Shown here one piece after another: positions 1 through 11,900 of a DNA stretch of 64,000 nt (the first letter of the stretch is position 1; each line of letters starts with the position of its first letter). Source of the DNA: Acanthaster planci. Its lineage: Eukaryota > Echinodermata > Asteroidea > Valvatida > Acanthasteridae. The stretch is from positions 3,079,311 to 3,143,310 of the forward strand of contig NW_019091363.1 of the NCBI RefSeq assembly GCF_001949145.1, read 5' to 3'. The notes beneath the pieces were generated by a model, which saw nothing but the letters and a program-made list of their open reading frames with translations, was not told the DNA's origin and searched no databases. A program made the position numbers and the translations under genes.

Positions 1-389
1 ATTCCTGAAAATAATGTTCATTATCATTTCATGTGCGTTCTCTACTCAAAATTTTACTATTTCTAAAGACAAGCTCGGCACTGTAGACAACCATGGCACA
101 GCTGAAAAACTATTCAAGATTTCTACAGACAAAAAATCTTGGTCCATTATAGATCCCAATAGCAGTAATTATAGCAGACACCACAAATTTAGACAAGCGT
201 AGTTAGGATACAGTGTTTCGGTCCCTGATTAAGCTCTGGATATGTCCTTTTAGTTAGCTGGCTCCACAACTTGCATCAAATGGCCAGAATCACAAATGAA
301 GATCAACGTTATGCCTTTCCAAATAACAGAACCTTTGTTATGAAAGTGGCCTCAATATTCAATCTATTATGGGTTGTGGCCATACAATT

Positions 390-524
390 TCAGCTAGCCT
401 TTGATAAAGTTATTTTCTCCTTAATTATAACTCCTTTTCCATTTGCATTTGTGAGTTTCAAGGTTTTCTCTGCTGAGGAAGATGGAGTGTTAAAATCAGT
501 GGATGTGGAATTTAAAGCAATCAG
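390..524 (-). CDS. Possible ARAP terminal coding exon
   Basis: After the PH5 exon ends in phase 0 at 1019, the next candidate on the minus strand is an open frame ending in TGA at 390-392. Starting at 524 in phase 0 it gives 44 residues, beginning LIALNSTSTDFNTPSSSAEK and ending SKAS. The serine/threonine-rich character suits a tail, but the acceptor (CCAAG) has a weak pyrimidine tract and a better acceptor within the frame has the wrong phase. No clear poly(A) signal is visible downstream. The real end may lie left of the window. Confidence 0.28.
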   Translation of the reverse strand: MIALNSTSTDFNTPSSSAEKTLKLTNANGKGVIIKEKITLSKAS

Positions 525-1018
525 CTTGGCTTGCAATGTATGCTAACATGCAAAATGATATCTTAGGAATTTAGCATGCACAGCAACATTGTTAATGTGG
601 AAACTAACTGCAGCATTGCCGACTGAAAATGTAGAATTATATGATTTTTTTATATCCAATAACCAAAACATAATTCTCTTCAATGATTTCAGATTTGTCA
701 GATAGGTTTGCCCATTTCTCTTTCTACTAATATAAATCAAAATATAGAAATATTTGATAGTTTGAGCTGGAAAATGGAAAAATCTACATCTCTACTGCAT
801 TTTAGAAAACACCGACAGTGAATACAGAAGAAACAGCATTACTTATTCATAACCGGTTACATTATGATGGACATGGATAATTATGTGTAGATCAATAAGT
901 CTTTCTATCCAGTCCGGCATAGTGTGCAGGATCCAATTCATAAAGTTATATAAAGTACTTCAAACGTACAGAGAAACAAAAAAACAAACAAAAACAAAAG
1001 ACACAAAGCTAAACATAC

Positions 1019-2954
1019 CTTGGATTTGAGCAAACCAGCCAACCAGAAGAGAAATGATGCTTCTTTTTCAAGGCACATGGCTCTGTTAAATGCAGGCCAA
1101 AAATATATTGTTTACTAATAGGTGGGGGGCCTTTCTCCAGGGGTGTGTATCAGCGTGCACCTAACAGTCACTACAAGCTGAACCCCTTATGAAATTTAAT
1201 AAATCAAAGAAACCTTTCTTTGTGGCACACATACAATGTAGAAGATCTCTGCAATTCAATCCCTATTACAGCGATAATCTTTTAATAGTCCACAACATTT
1301 GTACACTGTCTGCAGAATTAAACAGAAGGTTATTACTTATTTCTAGCAAAATGTACACCTACAGAGGTGTGAATTCATTTAAAATATCTTCCTTTTTAGA
1401 TCTTGCAACAAATTGAACGCAAGAATACACATAAGAGGAAACTAACTAGAAGGTTGAAAGATTTAATGGCTCGTGGTAACCGACAAACTTTGCACTCCCG
1501 AGTTGAAAAATTGCATGAGGCCAGAAAGCCAAATAGTTGACCTATCAGAGGAATTCCACAGCATTCACATGGTCTCAGCTCTGACTCCTTCTGCAATCAA
1601 TCTCTTTTTCACTAAAGAACTAACATTGATTGATTGCTCTGAAATCACTGGGCTGTCACAAATACTTACCTCATGCCTTCCTCATTGTTCAGTGTGAAAG
1701 AAATGCCCCATCTGTTGATAAAAGAAACAAACCCCAAAGGGTTTTATTCTTGAACTAGGACTGGAAAAAACTGGTACTTTTACTGAATGACACAACAAAT
1801 TTTTCAACTGATAGCTCTGTCATACTTCTACCATCAAGCACTTGACAGCTTAGAGCTCTACTTTGAAGAGATACTAGCTCAAGTGTGCTTGTCATATTTT
1901 CACACTTGGAACCAGGCATGTCAAGCTGCTTCTTTTCCTACATGAGGACAGCTGTGCTTTCACAACATAAACAGAAAATTTGCAGCATTTATTTTGAGAT
2001 GCTCCCACGAGGCATGTAGTACAATCCTCACACCGACGTAAATGCCTTCACTTGCAGGTGTCCTAGGAGCACATTCTTAACATGCGTTGATTTTTTCGTT
2101 CATTCTTGTTCTCAAAGTTGTAACAAGCACACTTTGTTTCAAAAAAAAAAAGAAAAAAAAAAAGATTCTTGTTAATAAACACACTCTGTTGTCTGACTCT
2201 CTCCTTTTATCTACCTCGGTCAAACCAATTTTTTTTAGTATGGAATAATCCTTTAGAGAAAACGTTCTGGGTAGCACAATTATAGACTTAAGGCTCCGTT
2301 TGGGATGCAGTCTTACTGTGTTGGCGGTGACCTCTTCTTCTCCACTCCGACGTATATCTTCATGTCTGCAACCTTCCAACTATTGGCTGGAGTTGTGCTC
2401 TGATGTGGATAATGAAACCAAACCAAAGCTCATCACTCTGTGGCAATTTCATGACATTGGGCAGGAAAATATTGGTTCCACGAATGAATCTGTTGAAAAC
2501 ACTTCCAAAAGACTGCTCTTCAGATAAATCTTGCATTATCACAAGGACAGTACTTGTAAATAACAGCTCCTTACTGCGAGAAGATGATGTGGACTGCTTT
2601 ACACCTTTACCTCTAAACCTACTTTTAAAAACATTGTGCATCTTTTTAAGAATTTTACAATTCTTTATGATTAAATTTACTTCACAAGATGAAATAAACT
2701 GAATGACCGTTTATTATAAGGAAAACTAACTGTGTACAAATGCCAATCGTGACGTGATACCAACAGGCAGAGAAAAACTAATAAAAAGACGACCCACAAG
2801 GCAGACTGATAGATTTCAAGACGTTCCAGCGACGACTTACCTTATCCTTGTAACATGTGATGACGTTATTCATCAGCTCAAATGAGTACTTCTTAAATGT
2901 TTTCTTACTTTCGCTGTACCTGACGATATCGGACAAGGTTGCCTGCTGCATGAA
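1019..2954 (-). CDS. ARAP: ARAP exons 37-41: PH5 domain (residues 2057-2152)
   Basis: Exons at 2841-2954, 2317-2365, 1670-1711 and 1019-1082 are clear. They encode FKKYSFELMNNVITCYKDK, MKIYVGVEKKRSPPTQ, WGISFTLNNEEGMR and AMCLEKEASFLFWLAGLLKS, which gives the strands and C-terminal tryptophan helix of a PH fold. Exon 37 ends phase 0 and the exon at 2317-2365 begins two bases into a codon, so a microexon of length 3n+1 is missing. Two 19-nt candidates fit the phase: 2419-2437 (reads SDELWF, but leaves an intron of only 53 nt) and 2575-2593 (reads STSSSR, with a strong GTAAGG donor). I cannot choose between them. Confidence 0.8.
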
Positions 2955-5900
2955 CTGAAAAGAGATAACAAGTTGGAGTGCTGATCCACAGGTAACCCGT
3001 TCAAAAAAAATATCTATCCAATGACAGCTCATAAAGATTAGCTGTCATTTGTTGTTTTCACGGATAAGCTAGCTCCCTGCATCCATACCTATGTCATAGC
3101 TTTTAGATTTTGATGTTGGAAATGAGTCACCAGTTTCTTTAGCTTCTGTTGGTTACATCATACTTATCAGATCAAAATGAGGATGACACCAGCATCACCT
3201 CTACGACAAGTGATGCCATTTCAGTTGTTGGTAAGGTCACTGTTTTATTACCGGTTCTATCCGGTCCATCAGGTCATTGTGTTTGAGGCAAATGTAGTTG
3301 TCTGGCGCCATCTGTGCATTCCAAGCCAAAACTTGAGGAAGGACTCGCTCATAACCATGTATCAAACGCTCTGAAACCAAATGTAAGAAAACAAATCAAG
3401 TCAAAATCCCAAGAGTTTGCTGGTACATTACTGTTTTGGTCATTTATTTAATTTGTATGTTATTTTTTTAAACACATTTTCAGAGACATGATGTGATGTA
3501 CAACCGCCCATCGGTATAATTCACACTGTGTACGGTATGGTCATTGTTTCGCTGACGACAAAGTTTTTCTCCAGTTCCACAGTTTGTGGACTATTTACCG
3601 AGTTCTCCTTTGGCGATGATCTCAAACAGTGCCCAGGTCCCATCATTTATCTCTTTCTGCTGATCCAGTGCCATTTTGATGATCTCTGCTGCCGTGTGAT
3701 CCATGGAGATCTGCAGTAGGTAACAGTTCTGAGTGAGCTTGGCTCATCATATGTTTCAGTACAGCAACATTCTGGTTATCTCTACAGTCATTTGCAAAAG
3801 TTTAGGACCAAAAATACATAATGCATTAACCATAGGAAAAATCAAACTTAATTAATCATGGCAACTTATGTTATTTTCCATGCGTAATCTTAACCCTTGG
3901 TTGAACAAATGTTTGGCTTCATTTCACGATTTGAAATGTTTACCGTCTTATATTTTGTATGCCCTCCTCTGTTTGTGATGACTTTATAGACTGATTTTTT
4001 TATCCACGTTGCACTGCAGACAAAATGTCATACAAAACCGGCCTTCGCAAAAAAATTTCATTCAAATGGGCACATAGTACGACCCTTCTGTGGACTATAC
4101 TAAACAACATGTTAAATGTTGGACCATGTAATGCTGGACCAGGAACACCAATATCAACACATTTCAAGGGGGTCTTAAATTTTGCAAAAGGCTGTACAGC
4201 AGTTCCTGGGAGATCAACAGTCATGGGGTCCATGGGAGCAGGTATTTATCACAGCAATGAAAAGTTGACTGAGTGTGGCCCACCTGACTTTAGAGTAAAA
4301 ACGTGGGCTCTATACATGTACACGATGACATACTCCTTACTGTTCAAACAGTTGTGCTGAATTCATGAGTGGAATTGGAATAAGAAACTTCTGCCTTTCA
4401 ACTCTTCATTCTTCCACTTTCTAGACTAACAGATTACATGTACATTCTCCCTATCAATTTCCTTTTTCAACATATTTGAAACCTTAAAAGGACCCTCATG
4501 TTCCCATGTGCACTCGGGGCAAATTCTGGTGAGAATAAGAAAACAAGATTCAAGTCTAGGATCCCAGAGTAATTGCCTCAATGACAACAGGAATTTGACT
4601 TGCCTTGATGTTGATACTGTTACCCAGATCTTTCTTGCCCAAGAAGATCTCCATCAATATCAACTGCTCTCCAATATTCTGGGGGGGTGGGAACACAACA
4701 GTCCGGTTAAAAATTGAGATAAACCTGTGAACACAAGCAGGTACATGTACTACTACAAAAGAGCTAGTTGTAGGCGGTTTTCAGGATAACGTCTTCATGA
4801 GTTTGAGTGGAACAGTGACGCAATGTAGTTCTTCCTTGCAATACAGAATTTCACATTGCTGTTGCTCCAGTACCAACCAATCAGCATGAAGGATTCAAAT
4901 ATACTTACATGTAGAAATAAATATGACATGGACAGCTAAAAGAAACACAGGCATAACACTACTATTACTACCCCTGACAACTGGGCCAGTAATTTAACCT
5001 GGATTTCTCTCATCATGGAGGGCATCAAAACAGACATCGTTCTGACTTTCATCCATTCCAAAATCTGACAGAGGTCCTGTATTGGCTTCAGAGGAAGTTT
5101 GCTGGCTGAGGGACACAGACTCTACTCTGCAGCCACACTCTTCCCACCACTGACCTCTGACGCCCGTGCCGCTTTGATCTTTGACAAGCCTTCTTGATAC
5201 TTCAGTTCTTTCTCTCGCTCCTTGGCCATTTCCTCCTCTGACACCTGGTACAGCCAGTTGTAGTAGGTCAGGAGGTCTGCGATCACGGCTATCTCATACT
5301 CAGCGTGAATGTAGGAAGACTGCAGCAGGTCAAATAAGAATAGTTCCAACAGGAAATGTTTATGTCAATGTAGGGCTGAAAAGCTTGAAATCCAGGACAA
5401 TTCTGAGAGATCACGCCTCTGCTCCATGTAATGGTTTCCTGAATTGAGTACATGGCGTTCTGAAAAGAACCTTAAGAACACGAAGAGAACACTATAAATG
5501 TGGATGAATGCTTAAGTTTCCTCATCGAGGTCAGATACTTACATCTGGAGAGGCCATTAGCGTTGGGCCAAAGATGGCAGCCAGGTTGCGGAAGTACATC
5601 TTATTGAAGTCACTGTGATCTGCCACGCTGCAAGGTGTTAAAAAGTATTGAGAATGTTTCAAACTTTGCATTGAGGGCAAAGTGAAATTCTTCTTGATAA
5701 TAAATAACTTAAAACACCACTGTTGACTCACTCATGTCAATGAAAAGAAGAGTTGAAAAGTGAGCATTGTGGATGTAAATACAGGATGGACGTCCTTGTT
5801 AATACGTTTGACCTTGTGTGACATCACAGAGAAACAAGGCTACAGAAATGTGAGGGCGGATATTGCTACATGGATATGGCTGGGACGGATTCAGGAATGC

Positions 5901-8900
5901 TCAATTGTTGTGAGCCTGATTCACGAGAATAATGACAATACACTGGTGTATTTAATGACAATTACTCTCAGATACTACATGCCTTGCTATAGAGGATTTT
6001 CAGTCTCATGATTTTTGACGGTCAGCGTCCAATCTACACAGATATGCTCGGAAACGCGCACGTCTTCGAAGTCTCTAAACATTCTTGTGCGCATGAAATT
6101 GCCGATAGAAATACCTAGATTCAAAATAATGCATGTGCATCCATTCTGAAATGCCTTTGCCCGTCACGTTATTACTCCAAAGATTTAAGTGCATCGCTAT
6201 ATGTCAGCCCAGAGTGAGGCTGTTCCTAGCTAACAAAGCAATTCACACAGAAATCTAACCACCAAGACTAGTTTACTTTCCATCAAAACAATGTCAATCT
6301 CAGTGATAAAACGTCTTACTTCTTGAGATGTCCAATCAGCATCTTGAGAGTGTGGTAGTTGACGGGAGGTAGCTCACTGAGAAGATGCTGATACCACTGA
6401 AGCCGTATGGAATGATCTTGGTATGCTGAGAGATAAAAGTAGAGAAATCAGGGAAAGTAAGAGTTGAATAGCGTAACGGGATGGTGGACTTAAGAGTTCA
6501 CAGTGGCAGAGCATACATTAAACAGTTGACATAACAGAATTAAAACATGAACAGGGAAATTATAAGGGATTCTCCAGTTCGTTGTAATTAGCAGCATGTT
6601 TTGAAACAAATTAAAATTTAGCCTGTCATGGGCAAATGCTGTATACAACAGTGTGCAGAAAGTTAGCAACTTTCTTTTCTTCAAGATCTTGCTGAAGCAA
6701 TTCATCTGCTGTAAAGATTTATGAGAGAATGAAAAGAAGATTTAAAGGAGCAGAATTTGCAACAAGAAAGAGGGCCTGAAAATTATTAATCAAACTATTT
6801 AGTGAAGGAAAAGGACAAATAAATTGTGCCAACAAACGGCACTTCAACAGAAAAACTTTGGAACAATCTCATCATCAGCTTAAACAAGTCAGAAGCATTT
6901 TGAAAAAAGAGACAGTCTATCAAAAATTAAAACAACATTGACAAAAACCATTCTGTGGACTCACAAGCAACTTCTGTCCATTTTTTGTACAATCTGGATG
7001 TCAGCAGCGGATCCGGCAACTCACGGAAGAACTTCTTGAGTGCTCCTGTCACGTCGTGGACCGTGTATTCTTCCTTGAGACGAGCTGTGCGGGGATCCTC
7101 CGTGAATGAAGTCACAATCTTCCTGATGACGCTGCTAGTGCCGCTGAGACGATAGATGCCCTCCGTCATGATACCTGGAGAAACAGTTGGAAGTACCACA
7201 GTGAACGTAGAGATCAAATAAAACCCTTCCCAACGCTTGAGCCTCTCACAAATGGCTTTGTGTGCGCGCACACAGGGTATCTATATGTACATGCGTAAAA
7301 TGTGAAGTGAAGACCCGAATGAGAAAAATCTCTTGCTAATTTACAAGATGACTTCACTTGATGATGCCCTTGTTTGGAACATTTTTTCATACAGGTAAAA
7401 ATGACACAATGAGGTGACCTTCAGTCTATTTAATTTGAATGAACACAATAATCCGATTCAACTTGCTCTGGTCTAAAAATGCAGTCTTCATTGCTGTCTA
7501 CGGCATTATCGAGGCTTTATGAATTATCTCTGACCCAGTAACAGTGAGAAAGTTGAAAAAACAAAGGGTTCTGATTATTTTTAAAAAACACTAAAACTTC
7601 CCATGCTAAAACAAACAGGCAAATAACAGAAATTCTTTCTCACCATCATGTGTTGCCACAAAGTTGATACACTGACTGACGATGATTGGTATGTTATCTC
7701 CAGTCAACAGCTGGTCTTCCAATGCCTGGCCACCTTGCTGTGTTTTTGAAGAAAAAACCACATGTCCAAGTCCTCTCACAATTTGTCATTTGTATACAGG
7801 AAATTTATAGCAGTCAGCTTTGTGTTTGTGATTTATGGTATTTTTAACAAAATTCACTCTCCTCCAAATGGGTGAACTTGCTTCATATTGAAACCTTACA
7901 GAGGGTAAAAACTGTACTCGTTCTGCTGTTATGCAGTTCATAAATTTGGAATTTCTTCATATTTCTTGCAAATCAGAAGAGGAATCTTGGAACATATATG
8001 CTGATTCCATATTTATGACATTTTGTTTTAGAATATGCTTATCTATCCACTGCACAAGTTTTGAAGGCTGTTGCTGTGAAATGTCACGGCATTACAACCA
8101 TCACTATATCCCGCAACTATAGTCAGTGGCATTTGACCTAGAAATGGTTGGGTCTGCCATCTCTCCTTACCGATGCTAGTCTATTGATGGCTTCATACCA
8201 ACAGTCAGCAGCTTGTTTGGTTTCAGCACGCAAGTAGATATTCCTACAACAAAGCAAAAGTTTATACTACTTCCATTTCTTTCCTAAACTGAATTAAACC
8301 AATCTGTTGTGTATTTAGGATGTACAAAAATATGATATCTCAAATAATTTGGCAATATTATGACTTGTGATCTGGCTGACAAATTTAATTTTAGAACCTG
8401 AAGAAAAAAGCTACTGCACTAAAAACACTTCAGCACTGTAACTAAATGAACAAGGTCTACCCCGCTGCACTTTCAAATACAAAGTATTCCCCTGGTTCAG
8501 CTCTCAACTAGACACTCTGCGAGTGGGAACTCAAGCCGACTTACTTTCCTGGGAGGACTATTGACAATGTGTGGGTGTAGTCTGTTGCACTGGTGCTGTC
8601 TGAATCTTGGCGACCTAGGGAGAGGCGACAAGAAACGATATTGTATCCAAGAACACTTTTGACTTATTTTAATATACACAAGAGCGTTTGTATACCACTT
8701 TCTATCAGAAATAAAAGTATGGGTTTAATAATTAAAACTTCATCTTCCGTTGTTTTCAGCTTTGAAAAGAAAACCACAGCTTATACTTTTGTTACTTATA
8801 CCAGAAACCAATGTCAAAGACAGCTGTAGACAATGTGAAAGCCAGACACAAATAAAAACAATCTTCAATATAGTTTCAGTGTCCTTGCCTAAATGAACGT

Positions 8901-11900
8901 TGAAACTTCAAATAAACACTGCAGTGTACTTCCACGGCACCTGTATTTATACACAGACTTCCATTCTCATGCACATTTCATGACACTTTTTTTTCGAAGT
9001 ACACAATGTGCTCATGCAACAGTTTGCCACATTCTCCTGGTAAATGATGCAATACGCATTCCAAGTTTCAACTGAATGTGCATAAAAGCGGTAGTGTAAT
9101 GGCACAACAGCGATGCACTGTCTCATGACAGAATTGAGATGCCAGACTGACAATTTATTGTTATTCTACAGAGAATATTGTTCAATTAAGTATGGTATTA
9201 TAGCCTCAGCAAACTCTGAAAGCCTGTTAATGAGCCAATTTGCTATTCCACCAGCATGTGCCCAATCTGAAGCGTGTCCGAGGTCATCAGGAAAAGCAGC
9301 ACGTGGGTGCAATTGTCTGCCCTATCGCCATTTAGCGTAGCCATATGCTTTCATCCCTAAAGAAACTGCCCTTTTGTCATGCCGGACTAGCTCACTGGAA
9401 AATACCAGCTCAGACTTCCAGCAGAGACTGTATACATGTATGTGTTAATGTGTTCAAATTAGAGTCAATTACTGCATACAATAGACTCACTAAGTGAGAT
9501 AAGCTTTCTCAGATCAATCTCCTCCAACTGGTCATTGGTACTTGAGAAGGAGACCACCGACTTGCCCTTAAGAATGAACCACAACCTCTGCCAGTTGGTC
9601 TGAAAAAAGAAGAAGAAATTTTCCACCGGTGAATAAATGAAGTGGCAGAAATACAGTGTAGAAATGATGTGGTGCATGGCAATTTTTACACTGAAGGGGA
9701 GCAGGGCATCTGAGCTGACAGCAACATTGAGGGAGTCAAAAACTTATGTCCATCATTTCTACTGCCAGTGATTGTCTTCTCATTTGTGCCAGTAAGTCCA
9801 ATAGACAAAGGCTGTTGCTTATGTTACAAGAAACAAATGAGGCCTTTCCAAGTGAAAGTTTTCGAACCATAGACTTTTTTCATGGGGCCGGCCATATTGA
9901 ATTTGAAAGCGATGTTAACTCTACATTTTTGAATGTTGAGAGTACAAATGAAGCAATAAAATGGAATTTCATGACAAACTTGCACCTGTCTACTCTGATG
10001 AATAATTCCAAATTCATGATTGAACACATAGAATTGTACCTTGCCAGATTCTAAAAATTATTGAAAGGGAGGCTTGGAATGCACAGAAGTATAAAACAGT
10101 CTGGTGACATCCTAATCCACAGTTTGCAATATATACAACAGATTTGGGGGATGAGATCAAAAAATGGCCTCCACGTGAATAGGGTCTAGAATGGACCAGT
10201 GGGGGGGGAAACCACACCCCCCCACAAGGAACCAGAGATGTTGTTTTCTTTTTTGAAAATAATGAAAGGCCATTTATTTGGTCCATCACGTATTTCCTTT
10301 CCCATCCCTCTAGAAGTGTGTTGAAAGCACCAAAATGTAGCCCTAACTCTCAGATAGGCCACATGCACAAAAAATTTCAAAAACATTATTTTGGTTCTGG
10401 ATGCATTCTTGGACATAAGGTTGAGAGATTGCTCCAGACACCACGACACATCTTATACACTAGTGCCAGATGCTATTAATGCAGTAGCGCCACATCACAT
10501 GCACGTTGAATGTATCCTTAAACTAGAGGCACACTGATCAAAGGGGCATTGAATGCATGTGAATAAGCGGCACATGAGTGTGGTGCTACGTAATGCCTCC
10601 TCAATCAAGGAACAAGATTTGTTTAGACACAAGTTCACCTTGTGGTCACGTTCATTCTAGACCAATCCAAGACAAGACATAACAACTAGGAAACATAGCC
10701 TACCGCTGCTGCCCCTTCCTTCTTGTGCAGGAACCCTGCCTGCTCAAAATCCTGCCAAAATAAAAGTCCGTCCAAAAATTCATGTGTTTATTCTTGGAAA
10801 GTATGGTATCTAACCACTACCACACTGCAAACGAAATCGCTATGGTATACATTCCAAGAGGTGGCTTGATATGAAAAGAAATTTAAAACTTCCAAGGTTT
10901 GGTTGATGATCAGAAAGGTGTGAAATTTCTTGTTTAAGCTTGGTTTTATTGTATGAAAAAAAAAAGATATATAACAACGTCAGCAGAACACTATAGAACA
11001 AAATAACTGTGCCATACATACATGTACATTGGAGTGTTTTTGTTAAATTATAAAAAGGTAATCAGTGACTTCAACAGAGTTTGTAATAACAAATGTTGTC
11101 TGGGTGAAACTGAAAACCACACAAACCACAAAGCTAGAGGATAAAAGTGTGAATTTCTCAGTGAAACAACGGTGTACTGTGTGTGTAATCTGCATATCTA
11201 CGACTGTCCAGAAAACAATTAGAAAGAAGCTTGTTGAAGGGGAACTTGAGTAGGAGCGTGTTTTGAAACTGACAAGAACGTGTGCAGGGAAATGTTGCCT
11301 ACCTCAAGACATCCCCACATGCATTCTAGTGAGTGAATCTGAAATGAAAGAGAAAGTAAAACATTGTAAACAATATGCACTAAGCATGAAAAAAATTAGT
11401 GCAAAGATTGCATGCGGTTCTGTGCATGTCACACATGAAACTGCGAATGCTGTGGGAATACTCTTCTGGGCTGAAATTGCTCGAACCCTATGAGATATGG
11501 GTTCCTGGTTGGTAGCAATATACCTTTGGATTTCCCCCCAAAACCACTATCCCTTTGGCTAAAAAATTTTAATCAGGAAATTTAATATTATTACATTTGA
11601 AGAAATGCAAGTGGGTAATTCCAGAAACTAGGGGTCCATTTTTTTCATGTCCCTGTCACATCTGACATGATTTTGTTCAGAACACATTTTCTAATTTCCA
11701 AGAGTGATGAATCAATGCAAATTACCTGCCCAATAAATAGTAATAGTTTGAAAATAATTCTGGTGATATTTCCATGTCAAATAAGAAAGGTCAGATGTAA
11801 CAGGGACACAAACATTTCACACTTTTGGACCCGAATTTGTGGAATTACCCAAATATGCTTCAGTGGAATATTTACAGTGCTGTTTTGTAGACATCTGTTG

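Noticed and set aside
271..546. 91-codon plus-strand frame
   Set aside because: It has hydrophobic, repeat-free but random-looking sequence with no splice context, and lies opposite the possible ARAP terminal exon.
1840..1925. Open minus-strand frame preceded by an acceptor-like TAG
   Set aside because: The exons at 2317-2365 and 1670-1711 join directly in phase and complete the PH5 sequence, leaving no room for it.
4996..5131. About 43 more open codons after the TAG at 5122, in another frame, preceded by an acceptor-like CTGCAG
   Set aside because: Joining it to the preceding exon needs an intron of about 35 nt or a frameshift, whereas the donor at 5155 connects cleanly to the RA exon.
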